Source: Rhodococcus sp. KRD162
GTDB lineage: Bacteria > Actinomycetota > Actinomycetes > Mycobacteriales > Mycobacteriaceae
Reading direction: 5' to 3'
Length of the DNA stretch: 64,000 bases
NCBI RefSeq assembly: GCF_017168335.1
Contig: NZ_JABFAU010000002.1
Span: 124,001-188,000 of the forward strand
The notes below the pieces were generated by a model that saw only the letters and a list, made by a program, of their open reading frames with translations, had not been told where the DNA came from and did not search any database. This document shows, one piece after another, positions 16,668-25,489 of this stretch; the first letter of the stretch is position 1, and every line of letters begins with the position of its first letter. A program made the position numbers and the translations under genes.

Positions 16668-17633
16668 GTGGTGATCGTAGTGGTGAACGTGCTTGTGGTC
16701 GAGAGTGATTCGGATCGTATGTCCTTTCCCGCTGTGCAAGGGGTGCACTTTCGGAGTTGCGTCATCGCCGAACTCGCCGACGCGGTCTCGTGGGCGGAGG
16801 TGCTGTTGTTTCGAACGTTCGAGACCGTGGACCTGCGGTCCGTGTGGCCGAATGCCACGAACCTCCGATGGATCCACGCCTCGAGCGCGGGAGTGGACCG
16901 AATCCTTGATCCGGCTCTGCGCGAGAGTGACTGGCTACTCACCAACTCCGGCGGCATCCTCGACCGTGCGATAGCCGAATACGTCGCCGCCGGAATTCTG
17001 GCGTCGATCAAGAAGCTGCCCCAGGCGATCCGTCGACAGCGCGAGCGAGTCTGGGAACATCGAGGCACCAGCGGAGTACACGGTCGACGCGCTCTCGTCG
17101 TCGGACCGGGCTCTATCGGACGTGCGATCGGTGGGGTGCTCGGCGCACTCGGTATGAGCGTCGATGCGTCGGCAACGTCCGAGCGTCCGGGCGATGCCGA
17201 GTTCGCGCGTATCCGCGACGTGGGTCGATTGCCCTCGTACGCAGGGGAATACGACGTGATCGTTCTCGCCGCCCCGTTGACCGAACGAACTCGCGGTCTC
17301 GTCGACGCCGAGGTGCTCGAGGCTATGCATTCGGACGCGGGCCTGGTCAACATTTCCCGCGGACCCGTCGTCGACGAAGCTGCGCTGTGCGCTGCCTTGG
17401 CCGCTGGTGCGATCGGGTGGGCGGTGCTCGACGTGTTCGAGGTGGAGCCGCTGCCGGAATCGAGCCCGCTGTGGGGCATGGACAACGTGATAGTGACCGC
17501 GCATCTGGCCGGTGACGCCGACGATTTCGCCGAACGCTTGTGGCAGTTGTTCGAGGACAATCTGCAGCGGTACTTGCAAGGATTGGCGCTGGTCAATGTG
17601 GTCGACAAGCAGCTGGGTTACGTTCGCCGGTGA
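16668..17633 (+). CDS. D-isomer-specific 2-hydroxyacid dehydrogenase
   Basis: 321 residues from the first GTG. The NAD-binding Rossmann motif reads VVGPGSIGRAIGG (about residues 140-152). The substrate Arg lies in VNISRGPVVDE and the acid Glu in VLDVFEVEPLPESSPLW. The catalytic His region is AHLAGDADDF. The family reduces 2-ketoacids with NADH. Start choice is uncertain: GTG codons occur at 16668, 16671, 16680 and 16683, and GGAGG (16664-16668) is best spaced for the later ones. Monocistronic, diverging from the GNAT gene with only 17 bases between. Confidence 0.82.
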   Translation: MVIVVVNVLVVESDSDRMSFPAVQGVHFRSCVIAELADAVSWAEVLLFRTFETVDLRSVWPNATNLRWIHASSAGVDRILDPALRESDWLLTNSGGILDRAIAEYVAAGILASIKKLPQAIRRQRERVWEHRGTSGVHGRRALVVGPGSIGRAIGGVLGALGMSVDASATSERPGDAEFARIRDVGRLPSYAGEYDVIVLAAPLTERTRGLVDAEVLEAMHSDAGLVNISRGPVVDEAALCAALAAGAIGWAVLDVFEVEPLPESSPLWGMDNVIVTAHLAGDADDFAERLWQLFEDNLQRYLQGLALVNVVDKQLGYVRR

Positions 17634-17686
17634 GCCGATGAGAGAAAGTGTGTGTAACACGACGTAGCGTGTACTAGGGTGTGGTG

Positions 17687-18136
17687 GTGCGTGAAATCAA
17701 TCGTTCGGCGATCGCGTCCACCAGCCGCGAGGCCGCTTTCGCCTATCTCGACGACTACCGGAACGTGCCCAAATGGATGTTCGGCATCACCCGGTTCGAG
17801 CCGAGGACGGAGGCCACATCCGGTCTCGGTGCCACGTACGACGCGACCATGCAGATCGGCCCGAAGGCACTCACATCGGTTGTGCACGTAACCGAGTGGG
17901 TTCCCGACGAGAGACTGACGCTGGAGTCGGTGGAGGGCCTGTCGAACTCGTCCACGTGGTCTCTTGCCGACACCCCCGATGGGCAGACCCGCCTCGACGT
18001 CGTATTCCGCTACAGCCTGCCCGGTGGCATGGCAGGCAAACTGCTCGGAGCCGTCGTGGAACCCGTCGTCGGACAAGCGATTCGTCATACCGAGTCGGCC
18101 CTCCGGTCCCAGCTGGAAGCGGCTCAGGGGCGGTAG
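17687..18136 (+). CDS. SRPBCC (START-like) ligand-binding protein
   Basis: 149 residues. Polyketide-cyclase/START fold: REINRSAIASTSREAAFAYLDDYRNVPKWM, a middle of antiparallel strands ending VTEWVPDERLTLE, and a long C-terminal helix (GKLLGAVVEPVVGQAIRHTE). The family binds hydrophobic ligands; no catalytic residues are obvious. Consecutive GTG codons at 17681, 17684 and 17687 are possible starts. TAGGGT (17675-17680) is six bases before the third, which favours 17687 for a leaderless message. Followed closely by a methyltransferase gene. Confidence 0.75.
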   Translation: MREINRSAIASTSREAAFAYLDDYRNVPKWMFGITRFEPRTEATSGLGATYDATMQIGPKALTSVVHVTEWVPDERLTLESVEGLSNSSTWSLADTPDGQTRLDVVFRYSLPGGMAGKLLGAVVEPVVGQAIRHTESALRSQLEAAQGR

Positions 18137-18163
18137 CGTGGCCAGGTCGGTAGTCTGGCCGAC

Positions 18164-18925
18164 GTGGCCGACGACGCGAAACCACCCCGAGCATTGAGTT
18201 TCGGGCGGGTCGCCGAGAACTACGACCGAGCCCGACCGGGTTACCCGGCCGAGTTGTACGCCGATATCGCGACCGGCCGCAGACTGCGAGTGCTCGAGGC
18301 CGGAGCAGGCACCGGCAAAGCCACGGTGGCATTGGCAGAACGCGGCGCGTCGGTTATTGCGGTGGAACCGGATCCAGGGATGGCTCGGATCGTTCGGCGT
18401 CGAACCGAGGAATTCGACGTCGAGGTGCAGGTGTCTCGGTTCGAGGACTGCGTCGTCCCGCCGTCGTCCTTCGACGTCGTCGTCGCCGCACAAGCGTGGC
18501 ACTGGGTGGACCATGAGCTGGGGGTCGCGGTGGCGTCGCGCGCGTTGGTCCCCGGCGGTGTTCTTCGGCTGTGGTGGAACATGCCGGGCGACCTCGACGG
18601 TGCGGCATGGGAGGCAGTGCGAGCCGCTTACTCGGCAACGGAACCGGGAGCGGCACCCCTGCTGGCGCAATCGCTGGGCGCGCAACCGGACACAGTCATG
18701 CCTGCGGCCGACGGCTTCGGCCCATGGGCGACAACGACCTACGACTGGGTGCAGCGCTACACAGCCGATGAATTCTGCGCAATGGCCGCAACGTATTCGA
18801 GCCACCTCATCCTCGGCGACGTGCGCCGCGCAGAGGTCCTCGCCGCCGTGCATGCGGCGATCACCGACCATGGGTACCTCGAATACCGCTACGTCACACA
18901 GATGATGACAGCGCAGCTCGAGTAG
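18164..18925 (+). CDS. Class I SAM-dependent methyltransferase
   Basis: 253 residues. Motif I VLEAGAGTGKATVALAERG (about residues 43-61), the acidic VIAVEPDPGM and the post-I VVVAAQAWHW. Close to the UbiE/SmtA-like group found across actinobacteria. GTG start with TAGTCT exactly seven bases upstream (18151-18156), a textbook leaderless arrangement, so it has its own promoter despite the nearby SRPBCC gene. Substrate unknown. Confidence 0.83.
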   Translation: MADDAKPPRALSFGRVAENYDRARPGYPAELYADIATGRRLRVLEAGAGTGKATVALAERGASVIAVEPDPGMARIVRRRTEEFDVEVQVSRFEDCVVPPSSFDVVVAAQAWHWVDHELGVAVASRALVPGGVLRLWWNMPGDLDGAAWEAVRAAYSATEPGAAPLLAQSLGAQPDTVMPAADGFGPWATTTYDWVQRYTADEFCAMAATYSSHLILGDVRRAEVLAAVHAAITDHGYLEYRYVTQMMTAQLE

Positions 18926-18957
18926 AGACTGTGCTCGATCTGATCTGCGCGGGCGGC

Positions 18958-20220
18958 TCAGGAACGGAACACGATGCGCTCGACCCACTTCGTGTTGTGG
19001 ACGCCTGGCAGTGCAGGCACGATCACCCGCGCCGGATACCCGTGATCGGGTGAGAGCTCTGCGCCGTTGACGCTCAACGCCAACAACGAGTCCGGATGCG
19101 CCGCTTGATTGCCCTGCAGGACCGCGCGGCCGAAGGCACCGTTCCGTTCGAGCGAGATCACCTCGGCCGAGCGTGGTGTAGGCACACCGGCAAGGGCAGC
19201 CAGTTCGGCCAGCGGAACGCCCGTCCAGGTCTGCGTCGTCGACCATCCTTCGACGCAGGCGATCGGAAGATCGGCAGTGCGTTGCGTCATCGACAGCAGC
19301 CGGCCGCGCGACAACACCACCGCGGTGGCATCGTCGGCTGCGCTGCTGATCGTCAGCTGCCAGTCTGCACCGGTCTGCGCCTCGGTGATCCCTGCCGCTT
19401 CGGCAGTTCGGTTGACCTGAAAGTCGTTGGGGCCGTTGCCGTAGGAGCGTCCACGAGGAAGAAGAATGGCGGCCTTGCGCAGGACTCCACCGATGGTCTG
19501 GCCGGCGGTCAAGACGGCAACGAAACCCATTCCTGCAGCGACCAGTCCGATCGCACCGCGTCGAGTCATGGTCGCCGACGGCGTCTGTTCCGCAGCTTCG
19601 TTGCGGGCGTGCAGTACATCCATCAACGACTCCGATCGCAAGGTTCGCCACATCAGCGGAACCTTGAGACCGAGGTGCACCAGAAATCCCGCGATGAACA
19701 CCCAGGCACCGAAATAGTGTGCTGCGTAGAAATCGAAACCGAAGACGTAGTCGTACTGGATGTTGAGAACACCGGTGACGATCTCGAAGAGAAGACCGCC
19801 CACGAGAGCGAGGAGTGAAAGACGTTCGAGGGCATGCGCAGGAGATCGCACGGGCGGTAGTTCGACGAGCTTGGGCATCACCGACCACAGTTTGGCGATG
19901 ACGAGCGGCACGATGATCAAGCCCAACCCGACGTGCAGGCCCTGAGTGAGCTGATACAGCCACGCAGGATTCGTCGGCCAATCGAAGAACGGCAACCGCA
20001 GCCACCCGACGGACCCCGGCCTGGCCTGACCGAACTGTGGTCCGTACGCGATGTACGAGAGCAGGCCGGTCACGATGATGATCGGAAGCGCGACGAGAAG
20101 GACTGCGCCGAACAGCGACGTCAACCACGTGCTGCGCACCGGACTGCGAAAGCGCGCGAGGGGGTTGGGTGCATCGGCCATGTAGAACATTCGCAGCCCA
20201 CTCGGTGCCGGATGTGTCAT
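18958..20220 (-). CDS. Membrane cytochrome-b-like / sulfite-oxidase-fold molybdoenzyme fusion
   Basis: 420 residues. The N-terminal half (about residues 25-200) has four or more membrane helices with His residues (GLHVGLGLI, AAHYFGAWVF, LVHLGLKVP) resembling a di-haem cytochrome b561. A short arginine segment (MTRRGAIG) and a further hydrophobic helix follow. The C-terminal half is an oxidoreductase molybdopterin domain with the Mo-ligand candidate Cys in LPIACVEGWS and WTGVPLAELAALAG. The active site is probably extracytoplasmic with electrons passing to the membrane domain. The ATG at 20220 with GGGAG upstream is preferred over the GTG at 20226. Substrate unknown. Confidence 0.8.
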   Translation of the reverse strand: MTHPAPSGLRMFYMADAPNPLARFRSPVRSTWLTSLFGAVLLVALPIIIVTGLLSYIAYGPQFGQARPGSVGWLRLPFFDWPTNPAWLYQLTQGLHVGLGLIIVPLVIAKLWSVMPKLVELPPVRSPAHALERLSLLALVGGLLFEIVTGVLNIQYDYVFGFDFYAAHYFGAWVFIAGFLVHLGLKVPLMWRTLRSESLMDVLHARNEAAEQTPSATMTRRGAIGLVAAGMGFVAVLTAGQTIGGVLRKAAILLPRGRSYGNGPNDFQVNRTAEAAGITEAQTGADWQLTISSAADDATAVVLSRGRLLSMTQRTADLPIACVEGWSTTQTWTGVPLAELAALAGVPTPRSAEVISLERNGAFGRAVLQGNQAAHPDSLLALSVNGAELSPDHGYPARVIVPALPGVHNTKWVERIVFRS

Positions 20221-20302
20221 GGCCACTCCCCCAGCCAGCGAGAATGTACGTCCCAGCGGGGACGCGTGGCCGGTCCCAAACGATCTTGTCGGTGCCGTGG
20301 CC

Positions 20303-20326
20303 TACGTTTGTCGAACAGACATTCGA
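20303..20326 (+). promoter_or_regulatory. Promoter with near-consensus LexA (SOS) box
   Basis: TACGTT (20303-20308) is a likely -10 box. TCGAAC-AGAC-ATTCGA (20311-20326) differs by one base from the mycobacterial SOS consensus TCGAAC-N4-GTTCGA and covers the expected transcription start, where LexA would repress. The HNH gene starts 17 bases further on. Confidence 0.7.
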
Positions 20327-20343
20327 CGAGCCGGAGGGCGTTC

Positions 20344-21627
20344 ATGATCGATATGGCAGAGCTGGGATCCGAGGCGGGGCGGATCGAGACAGGAGAGATC
20401 GAGTCCGAGATCTGCGCGCTGGCCGGTCAGATCGCGGCGGCGTCGGCGCAGTATCTGATTCTGGTGGGTGAGTTCGACGTGCGACGCGGTTGGGCGGGCT
20501 GGGAGGTGCGTTCCTGTGCGCACTGGTTGTCCTGGCGAGCGGGAGTCGATCTGCACACCGCTCGTGAGCAGGTGCGAGTGGCCAAGGCGATGCGAGAACT
20601 ACCGTTGATCACTTCGGCGTATCTGAGCGGAACGGTCTCGTATTCCAAGGTGCGGGCGATGACTCGGGTGGCCACGGCCGCGAACGAGGCGTCACTGCTG
20701 CAGAAAGCGCTCGATGCGCCCGCGGCGCACGTCGAGCGCCTGTGCCGTGGACTGAAGAAGGCTATGCGTCCGAGTCGGCGAAATGGTGTGGACGTCGATC
20801 CATGCGTCGGGCGTTGGCGCTGGGACGAACAAGACGGTTCCCTCGTCATCAGTGCCCGGCTGCGTCCGGAGGACGGTAAGCGATTGCTGGCCGCGCTGAC
20901 CAGGGCGGAGTACGAGCGCACCCGAACCGATGGTGACGCGGTTGCCGATAGGGCCGCGCCTGCTCCCGCCGATCCCGTGCCGGCGATGATTGCGATGGCG
21001 GAGATGGTGTGCGACGCCGTGAAATCTCCGGTGGTCTCACCCGCGGCTGAGGTGCTGGTGCATGTCGGAGACAGCGAAGAAGCTGGCCATGATCACGCCC
21101 ATTTCGACGACGGACCCGGGCTCGACGACGAGACGCTGGCTCAGGTGCTGTGTTCGGCAGTGATGCGAACCGTCGGGCACGGTCGTCTGGGCAAGACTGT
21201 GCGATGGAGTACCACATCCAGTAGTCCGTGCCGAACTCAGATGCGGCAGTTGATCATTCGAGATCGCTGCTGCACGGTGCCCGGATGCGGGCGCACTCGA
21301 TTCTTGCATGCGCATCACGTCACATATCGCTCTCGTGGCGGTGAGACCTCGCTCGACAACCTGGTACTGCTCTGTGGCGAACATCATCGGGCACTGCACG
21401 ACGGCTACTTTGTGATCGAAGCCCTTGGGGATCAACGATTCTCGTTCTTTCATCCGTCGGGTGCCAAGATTCTGCATGCGCCTGCGACAGCCGGAGATGC
21501 CGAAGATCTTCGACGACGGCACAGCGAGGTCGAGCGCGACGCCATCGTCCCCGACTGGGGTGGGGAAGGCCTCGACCTGAGCTACGCGACCGATGTCCTG
21601 ATCACCAACTGGCAGCAGGCTGCATGA
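20344..21627 (+). CDS. DUF222-HNH endonuclease protein (13E12 repeat-like)
   Basis: 427 residues. DUF222 (about residues 20-260: CAHWLSWRAGVDLHTAREQVRVA and SYSKVRAMTRVA) is followed by a C-terminal HNH nuclease (about 300-370). The nuclease has two CxxC pairs (CCTVPGCG and LLCGEHH), the HHVTYRSRGG catalytic His and the DNLVLLC strand. This is the multi-copy actinobacterial family called 13E12 repeats in mycobacteria. The ATG at 20344 has GGAGG eight bases upstream. The LexA box in the promoter says it is DNA-damage inducible. The stop overlaps a possible ATG of the next frame. Biological role unproven. Confidence 0.88.
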   Translation: MIDMAELGSEAGRIETGEIESEICALAGQIAAASAQYLILVGEFDVRRGWAGWEVRSCAHWLSWRAGVDLHTAREQVRVAKAMRELPLITSAYLSGTVSYSKVRAMTRVATAANEASLLQKALDAPAAHVERLCRGLKKAMRPSRRNGVDVDPCVGRWRWDEQDGSLVISARLRPEDGKRLLAALTRAEYERTRTDGDAVADRAAPAPADPVPAMIAMAEMVCDAVKSPVVSPAAEVLVHVGDSEEAGHDHAHFDDGPGLDDETLAQVLCSAVMRTVGHGRLGKTVRWSTTSSSPCRTQMRQLIIRDRCCTVPGCGRTRFLHAHHVTYRSRGGETSLDNLVLLCGEHHRALHDGYFVIEALGDQRFSFFHPSGAKILHAPATAGDAEDLRRRHSEVERDAIVPDWGGEGLDLSYATDVLITNWQQAA

Positions 21628-21686
21628 CATGCCGTCATCGAGGGCAAGTTAGTGTGACGAGGAGACTCGGACAAGAAGCGGTGAAT

Positions 21687-22985
21687 ATGAGCGTCGACAG
21701 ATCAACGGGGGACCAACAGCCCTGGCCTGTAGAGCAGGCACCTGGGCGGGTCGACGCGATCAGACCCGAAGACGATCCTTTCTACGCTGCACCATCGGGT
21801 TACGAAGCGGTTCCGCCGGGAACGATTCTCAGGGTCCGGCCGGTTGAAATCGCAATGTTCGGTCGCCTCCGACAGCAAGTCGATGCCTGGCAACTGCTCT
21901 ATCGCACCACCGATCTCGGCGGGTTCGCACAGGCCGGCGTCACCACTGTGTTGCGGCCACACAATGCGGAACCGGTACTGCTGTCCTACCAATGTGCGAT
22001 CGACGGTGTCGCGTCCTCATGTTTCCCGTCGTACGCGCTTCGCCGCGGCGCGCGGGCGTTCGGTGCCGTTCCGCAATTCGAGTTCTTGCTGGTTCTGCAT
22101 GCCCTGCGGCGCGGATGGACCATCTCGATTCCCGATCACGAGGGCCCCGACGGGCACTGGGGTTCTCCGCAGGAACCCGGATTCTGCACGCTCGACGGCA
22201 TCCGTGCGGCGCTGTCGTTCGAGCCGTTGGCGCTGCATGCACACACGCCGGTCGCACTCTGGGGGTACTCGGGTGGCGGTCTCGCGACGTCCTGGGCAGC
22301 GGAGATGGCTCAGGATTACGCACCGGAGCTCGAACTGGTCGGTGCTGCGCTCGGTTCGCCCGTTGGAGATCCGGGCTCGGCGTTCACTCGGCTCAATGCG
22401 ACGCTGCACGCGGCATTGCCCACCTTGGTGGTGGCCGGTCTGCGGCGTACATATCCGGAGCTCGATCGCATCGTTCGCCAGTACGTCAACGAGGACGGAA
22501 TGCGCATCCTCGATTCCGTCGAGTCGATGACGACCGTCCGTGCGGTCGCCCGGCTGGCGCGCCATGATCTGGACGACTACATCGACGTTCCGTTGGCCGA
22601 TCTACTGGCATTGCCCGAGATCGTGGAGATCTTTCGCGACATTCAGCCGGGACGCACGGCACCGTCGATGCCGCTGCTGGTGATCCAGTCGGTGCACGAT
22701 CAGATCATCGCCATCGACGACGTGGACGGCCAGGTAGATCGGTATGTCGAGGCAGGCGCTCACGTGACCTATCTGCGGGATCGACTGAGCGAACACTTGT
22801 CTTTGCACCCGCTCAGCGCACCCACGACGTTGGACTGGTTGGCAGACCGCTTCGACGGCATTCCGGTACCCGAACCCTCGATTCGGACGGTGTGGTCCAC
22901 CGCCTTCTCGCTCGCTGCTGTACGCGGTGTGGCGTCCTTGACCTGGACGACCATCCGGGCGCTCACCATCGGCGTGCGGGTGTAG
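21687..22985 (+). CDS. Secretory-lipase (LIP) family alpha/beta hydrolase
   Basis: 432 residues from the chosen ATG. Lipase family of the Candida LIP/actinobacterial type: DDPFYAAPSGYEAVPPGTILR at the start, the nucleophile elbow ALWGYSGGGLATSWAAE with Ser near residue 200, a late SVHDQIIAIDDV with the acid Asp, and SEHLSL with the His. No clear signal peptide is seen in this frame, which is unusual for the family. Starts at 21624 (overlapping the HNH stop) or GTG 21681 are possible; the extra N-terminal residues are basic but not hydrophobic. It may act on lipid esters or mycolate-type lipids. Confidence 0.78.
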   Translation: MSVDRSTGDQQPWPVEQAPGRVDAIRPEDDPFYAAPSGYEAVPPGTILRVRPVEIAMFGRLRQQVDAWQLLYRTTDLGGFAQAGVTTVLRPHNAEPVLLSYQCAIDGVASSCFPSYALRRGARAFGAVPQFEFLLVLHALRRGWTISIPDHEGPDGHWGSPQEPGFCTLDGIRAALSFEPLALHAHTPVALWGYSGGGLATSWAAEMAQDYAPELELVGAALGSPVGDPGSAFTRLNATLHAALPTLVVAGLRRTYPELDRIVRQYVNEDGMRILDSVESMTTVRAVARLARHDLDDYIDVPLADLLALPEIVEIFRDIQPGRTAPSMPLLVIQSVHDQIIAIDDVDGQVDRYVEAGAHVTYLRDRLSEHLSLHPLSAPTTLDWLADRFDGIPVPEPSIRTVWSTAFSLAAVRGVASLTWTTIRALTIGVRV

Positions 22986-22999
22986 CTATCCTCGGGCGG

Positions 23000-23959
23000 G
23001 TGCAGCGAACCTGGATACGGATCTTGACCAGCGCCATCGCCACGATGGGGATTGTCACCGGGTTGGTGGGTCTGGGTGCCTTCTACACCGACACCCGGGT
23101 CAACGTGCTGATCGGGTTGGCGTCGTTCGTCCCACTGATGTTCCTCGCGGTCGCAGTCGGCGCTCTCGTGGCGCTGATCGGGCGACGGTGGATTCTGGCC
23201 GGCGTCTCGGCCGTCGTATTGGCGGTCGGCGCGTTCTCCTACGCACCGCTCTACGTCGCGGACGCCGCTCCGAACTCCGACGGTGTTCGGCTACGGGTGA
23301 TGCAGGCAAATCTGATGGTCGGACAAGCCGATCCGACGGCGGTGGCCGGTCAGGCACGCGAGAATTCCGTCGACGTCGTCACCGTGCAGGAACTCACCGA
23401 CGAGGCGGTGATCGGTCTGCGGAACGCCGGCATGGAACAGCTCTTCCCGTACCGCTATCTTCGGCCGTACGCGGGTGGCGGTGGCGGTGCCGGTATCTAC
23501 AGCCGGTTACCGATATCCGACAGCCGCGAACTCGACGGGTATGGTCCGGTGAATTTGGCAACCAAGGTCGAGGTGCCCGATTTCGAGCCGATCTCGCTGC
23601 TGGCTGTCCATCCGGTTGCGGCGTACATCACGCCGGCAGATACCTGGACCGCTGAATTGGACACGCTACGTGACGATCTCGCCGCCGTAGCCGGAACGGG
23701 CCCTGTGATAGTCAGTGGCGACTTCAACACGACCTATTCACACAAGAAGTTCCGCAACCTGCTCGATGCCGGATACTCCGATGCCGCAGCACAATTGGGG
23801 AAAGGTCTGATACCGACGTATCCCACGGACAAGGGCACACCCGCAGTGGTCGGAATCGACCATATCCTCACCAACAGTGGTCACGCGCGATCGTTGGAGA
23901 GGATCGATCTCCCCGGATCGGATCATCACGGCCTGATCGGGGAGATCGAGTTCTCCTGA
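23000..23959 (+). CDS. Membrane-anchored endonuclease/exonuclease/phosphatase (EEP) protein
   Basis: 319 residues. Three N-terminal membrane helices (about residues 5-85) are followed by an EEP catalytic domain outside the membrane: VMQANLMVG, VTVQELTDEA (metal Glu), LLAVHPVAAY, VSGDFNTTYSHKKFR (catalytic Asp/Asn) and GSDHHGLIGEI (terminal His). The family hydrolyses phosphodiesters, including nucleic acids and lipid head groups. The GTG start is fixed by TATCCT exactly seven bases upstream (leaderless). It is convergent with the Asp23 operon. Confidence 0.83.
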   Translation: MQRTWIRILTSAIATMGIVTGLVGLGAFYTDTRVNVLIGLASFVPLMFLAVAVGALVALIGRRWILAGVSAVVLAVGAFSYAPLYVADAAPNSDGVRLRVMQANLMVGQADPTAVAGQARENSVDVVTVQELTDEAVIGLRNAGMEQLFPYRYLRPYAGGGGGAGIYSRLPISDSRELDGYGPVNLATKVEVPDFEPISLLAVHPVAAYITPADTWTAELDTLRDDLAAVAGTGPVIVSGDFNTTYSHKKFRNLLDAGYSDAAAQLGKGLIPTYPTDKGTPAVVGIDHILTNSGHARSLERIDLPGSDHHGLIGEIEFS

Positions 23960-23976
23960 GCATCGGGGACGACCGG

Positions 23977-24555
23977 TCAGTTCACCCGAGCCGAGTCCTT
24001 CCGAGACTTACCGCATTGCAGCAAGATTCGGACTGCGGTCGGCGATCCCTCCAGCGAGGTCACGACGTCGCTGCGCGTGTGCGCTGCCGCGTCGGCAACC
24101 TTGTCGAGGGACGTCACGGAGGGGTCGACAGTCGCGGTGATCTCGACAACGCGCTGTCCGCGGTCGGACACCGAGCGCCCGGATGCGGACACGACACCGT
24201 CGTGGGCGGCGAGAGACTTCGCGGCACTTCGAGCCGCGGTGCTCAGATCGACACTGAGCCTGCCGTCGACGTCGGCATCCGGGGTGGACGCGAAGGCGAC
24301 GGTGCCGATCGAACGGCGGGGTAGGTGCGCGAGAAGCCACCAGAGTCCGAGCAGGACGAGCAGGATCGCGGCTGCGGCCAGAGCCCATGGCCACCAACCG
24401 GCGTCGACGGCGGTGTCGACGAAGGCGGCATCGATGCGTTCGCGGCCCGGGAATTTGCCGCGCTCCCACGCGATGGCTCCGCCACCGAGGGCGATCAGGG
24501 CGAGCCCGACAACGGCTGTGCTGGTGCGATCGACGGAAGCGGTAGCGCGTTTCAT
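23977..24555 (-). CDS. AmaP-like alkaline-shock membrane anchor protein
   Basis: 192 residues. Two membrane helices (about residues 15-33 and 57-76) and a cytoplasmic C-terminal part (SIGTVAFASTPDADVDG onwards) with the alternating strand-helix pattern of Asp23-related domains. In Gram-positive bacteria AmaP tethers Asp23 to the membrane; the same role is likely here from position and topology. It is the last gene of the seven-gene operon and overlaps DUF6286 by four bases. Confidence 0.7.
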   Translation of the reverse strand: MKRATASVDRTSTAVVGLALIALGGGAIAWERGKFPGRERIDAAFVDTAVDAGWWPWALAAAAILLVLLGLWWLLAHLPRRSIGTVAFASTPDADVDGRLSVDLSTAARSAAKSLAAHDGVVSASGRSVSDRGQRVVEITATVDPSVTSLDKVADAAAHTRSDVVTSLEGSPTAVRILLQCGKSRKDSARVN

Positions 24556-25109
24556 GAGGCCTGTCCTGTCGTGCGCACTCGGGTGCGGACTTTCGGGGCC
24601 GACGCGAGTGGGCGGAGGGCGTCGTCCACGGAGCCGACGAGTGAGGATTTCAGGGCGGTGGTATCGGTACCGTAGACGGCCGACACGGACACCGTGACTT
24701 TCTTGTTGCCGGCTTTTGCCGACGCGGAATCGACGCCGACATTGTCGAGGGCCGCGGCGCGCGCGACGGCGACGACATCATCCTTGCGCAGCCACACATC
24801 CTGTTCGGTGAGGGCGCGATGGGTACGGCGGCGTGGGCGAACCGCGACGAACACCAGGATGAACCCGACGACGACTGCCGCGATGCCCGCAGGCAGCATC
24901 CACTGCTGCGCGGTGAGTCCATCCAGATGCCGAGCTGCAGGTCCGACCCAATCCGGTCCGTCGATCGCACCGAGATCGAGCAGTGCCTCCCGGCCGAGGA
25001 CTACGCCAGCCCCGATCAGAACGAGTGCGAACAGCACGGCCGGCACGGCCGCCGTCGGGTTTGCTACCGGCTTCTTGCTGGGCTTTTCGGTCACTGCGGG
25101 TGCGGTCAC
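24552..25109 (-). CDS. DUF6286 membrane protein of the Asp23 locus
   Basis: 185 residues. Two membrane helices (about residues 22-42 and 73-92) enclose a short extracellular loop (LGAIDGPDWVGPAA). The C-terminal domain resembles the partner at 23977-24555 and the Asp23 fold. DUF6286 is a regular companion of Asp23/AmaP in actinobacteria. The GTG start overlaps the preceding stop (GTGA), and its stop overlaps the next ATG. The function is structural or signalling at the membrane, by association only. Confidence 0.7.
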   Translation of the reverse strand: MTAPAVTEKPSKKPVANPTAAVPAVLFALVLIGAGVVLGREALLDLGAIDGPDWVGPAARHLDGLTAQQWMLPAGIAAVVVGFILVFVAVRPRRRTHRALTEQDVWLRKDDVVAVARAAALDNVGVDSASAKAGNKKVTVSVSAVYGTDTTALKSSLVGSVDDALRPLASAPKVRTRVRTTGQAS

Positions 25110-25489
25110 TGCACTCTCCCTTCTTCTTCGGCGGCTTCGGCAGAGACGCATTCGACGGTGACATCGACGCGGTCGACTGTGTACAGGCCCAGTTCGGACA
25201 GGTCTCGGGCCACCGCGGCGCGGACCTCGGCGGCGACCTTCGCCAGCGGGGACGGCCAGGTGACAGCCACAACGACCTGCGCGCGGACGCGTGAGCCGTT
25301 GACCGTCACATCTGCCTTGGGCAGATCACGCCCGCCGAGGACCCGCAGGCCCGGATGGCGGTCGGTGACCGAGTCGGTGCTGCGCGCCGCGAGTACGGCC
25401 AGATGCTCGACGGCCTTGTGCTTGATCTCCAGCGAGCCACGTCGGCCCGGGTCGTTCAGTGCGTCGGCCTCGGCTGCTGCGTCAGTCAC
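25106..25489 (-). CDS. Asp23/Gls24 family protein (third leftward paralogue)
   Basis: 127 residues from the GTG at 25489; a GTG at 25501 would add four. The Asp23 pattern is visible: SLEIKHKAVEHLAVLAA at the start, KADVTVNGSRVRAQVVVAVTWPSPLAKV, and a final VDRVDVTVECVSAE strand. Asp23 proteins polymerise under the membrane and take part in envelope-stress homeostasis. It overlaps both neighbours and is firmly within the operon. Confidence 0.72.
   Translation of the reverse strand: MTDAAAEADALNDPGRRGSLEIKHKAVEHLAVLAARSTDSVTDRHPGLRVLGGRDLPKADVTVNGSRVRAQVVVAVTWPSPLAKVAAEVRAAVARDLSELGLYTVDRVDVTVECVSAEAAEEEGRVQ

Noticed and set aside
16811..16822. TCGAACGTTCGA resembling a LexA box
   Set aside because: The two halves abut with no four-base spacer, and it lies inside the dehydrogenase coding region.
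21624..21686. N-terminal extension of the lipase from the ATG overlapping the HNH stop
   Set aside because: The extra 21 residues are hydrophilic and basic with no signal peptide or family match; kept only as an alternative start.
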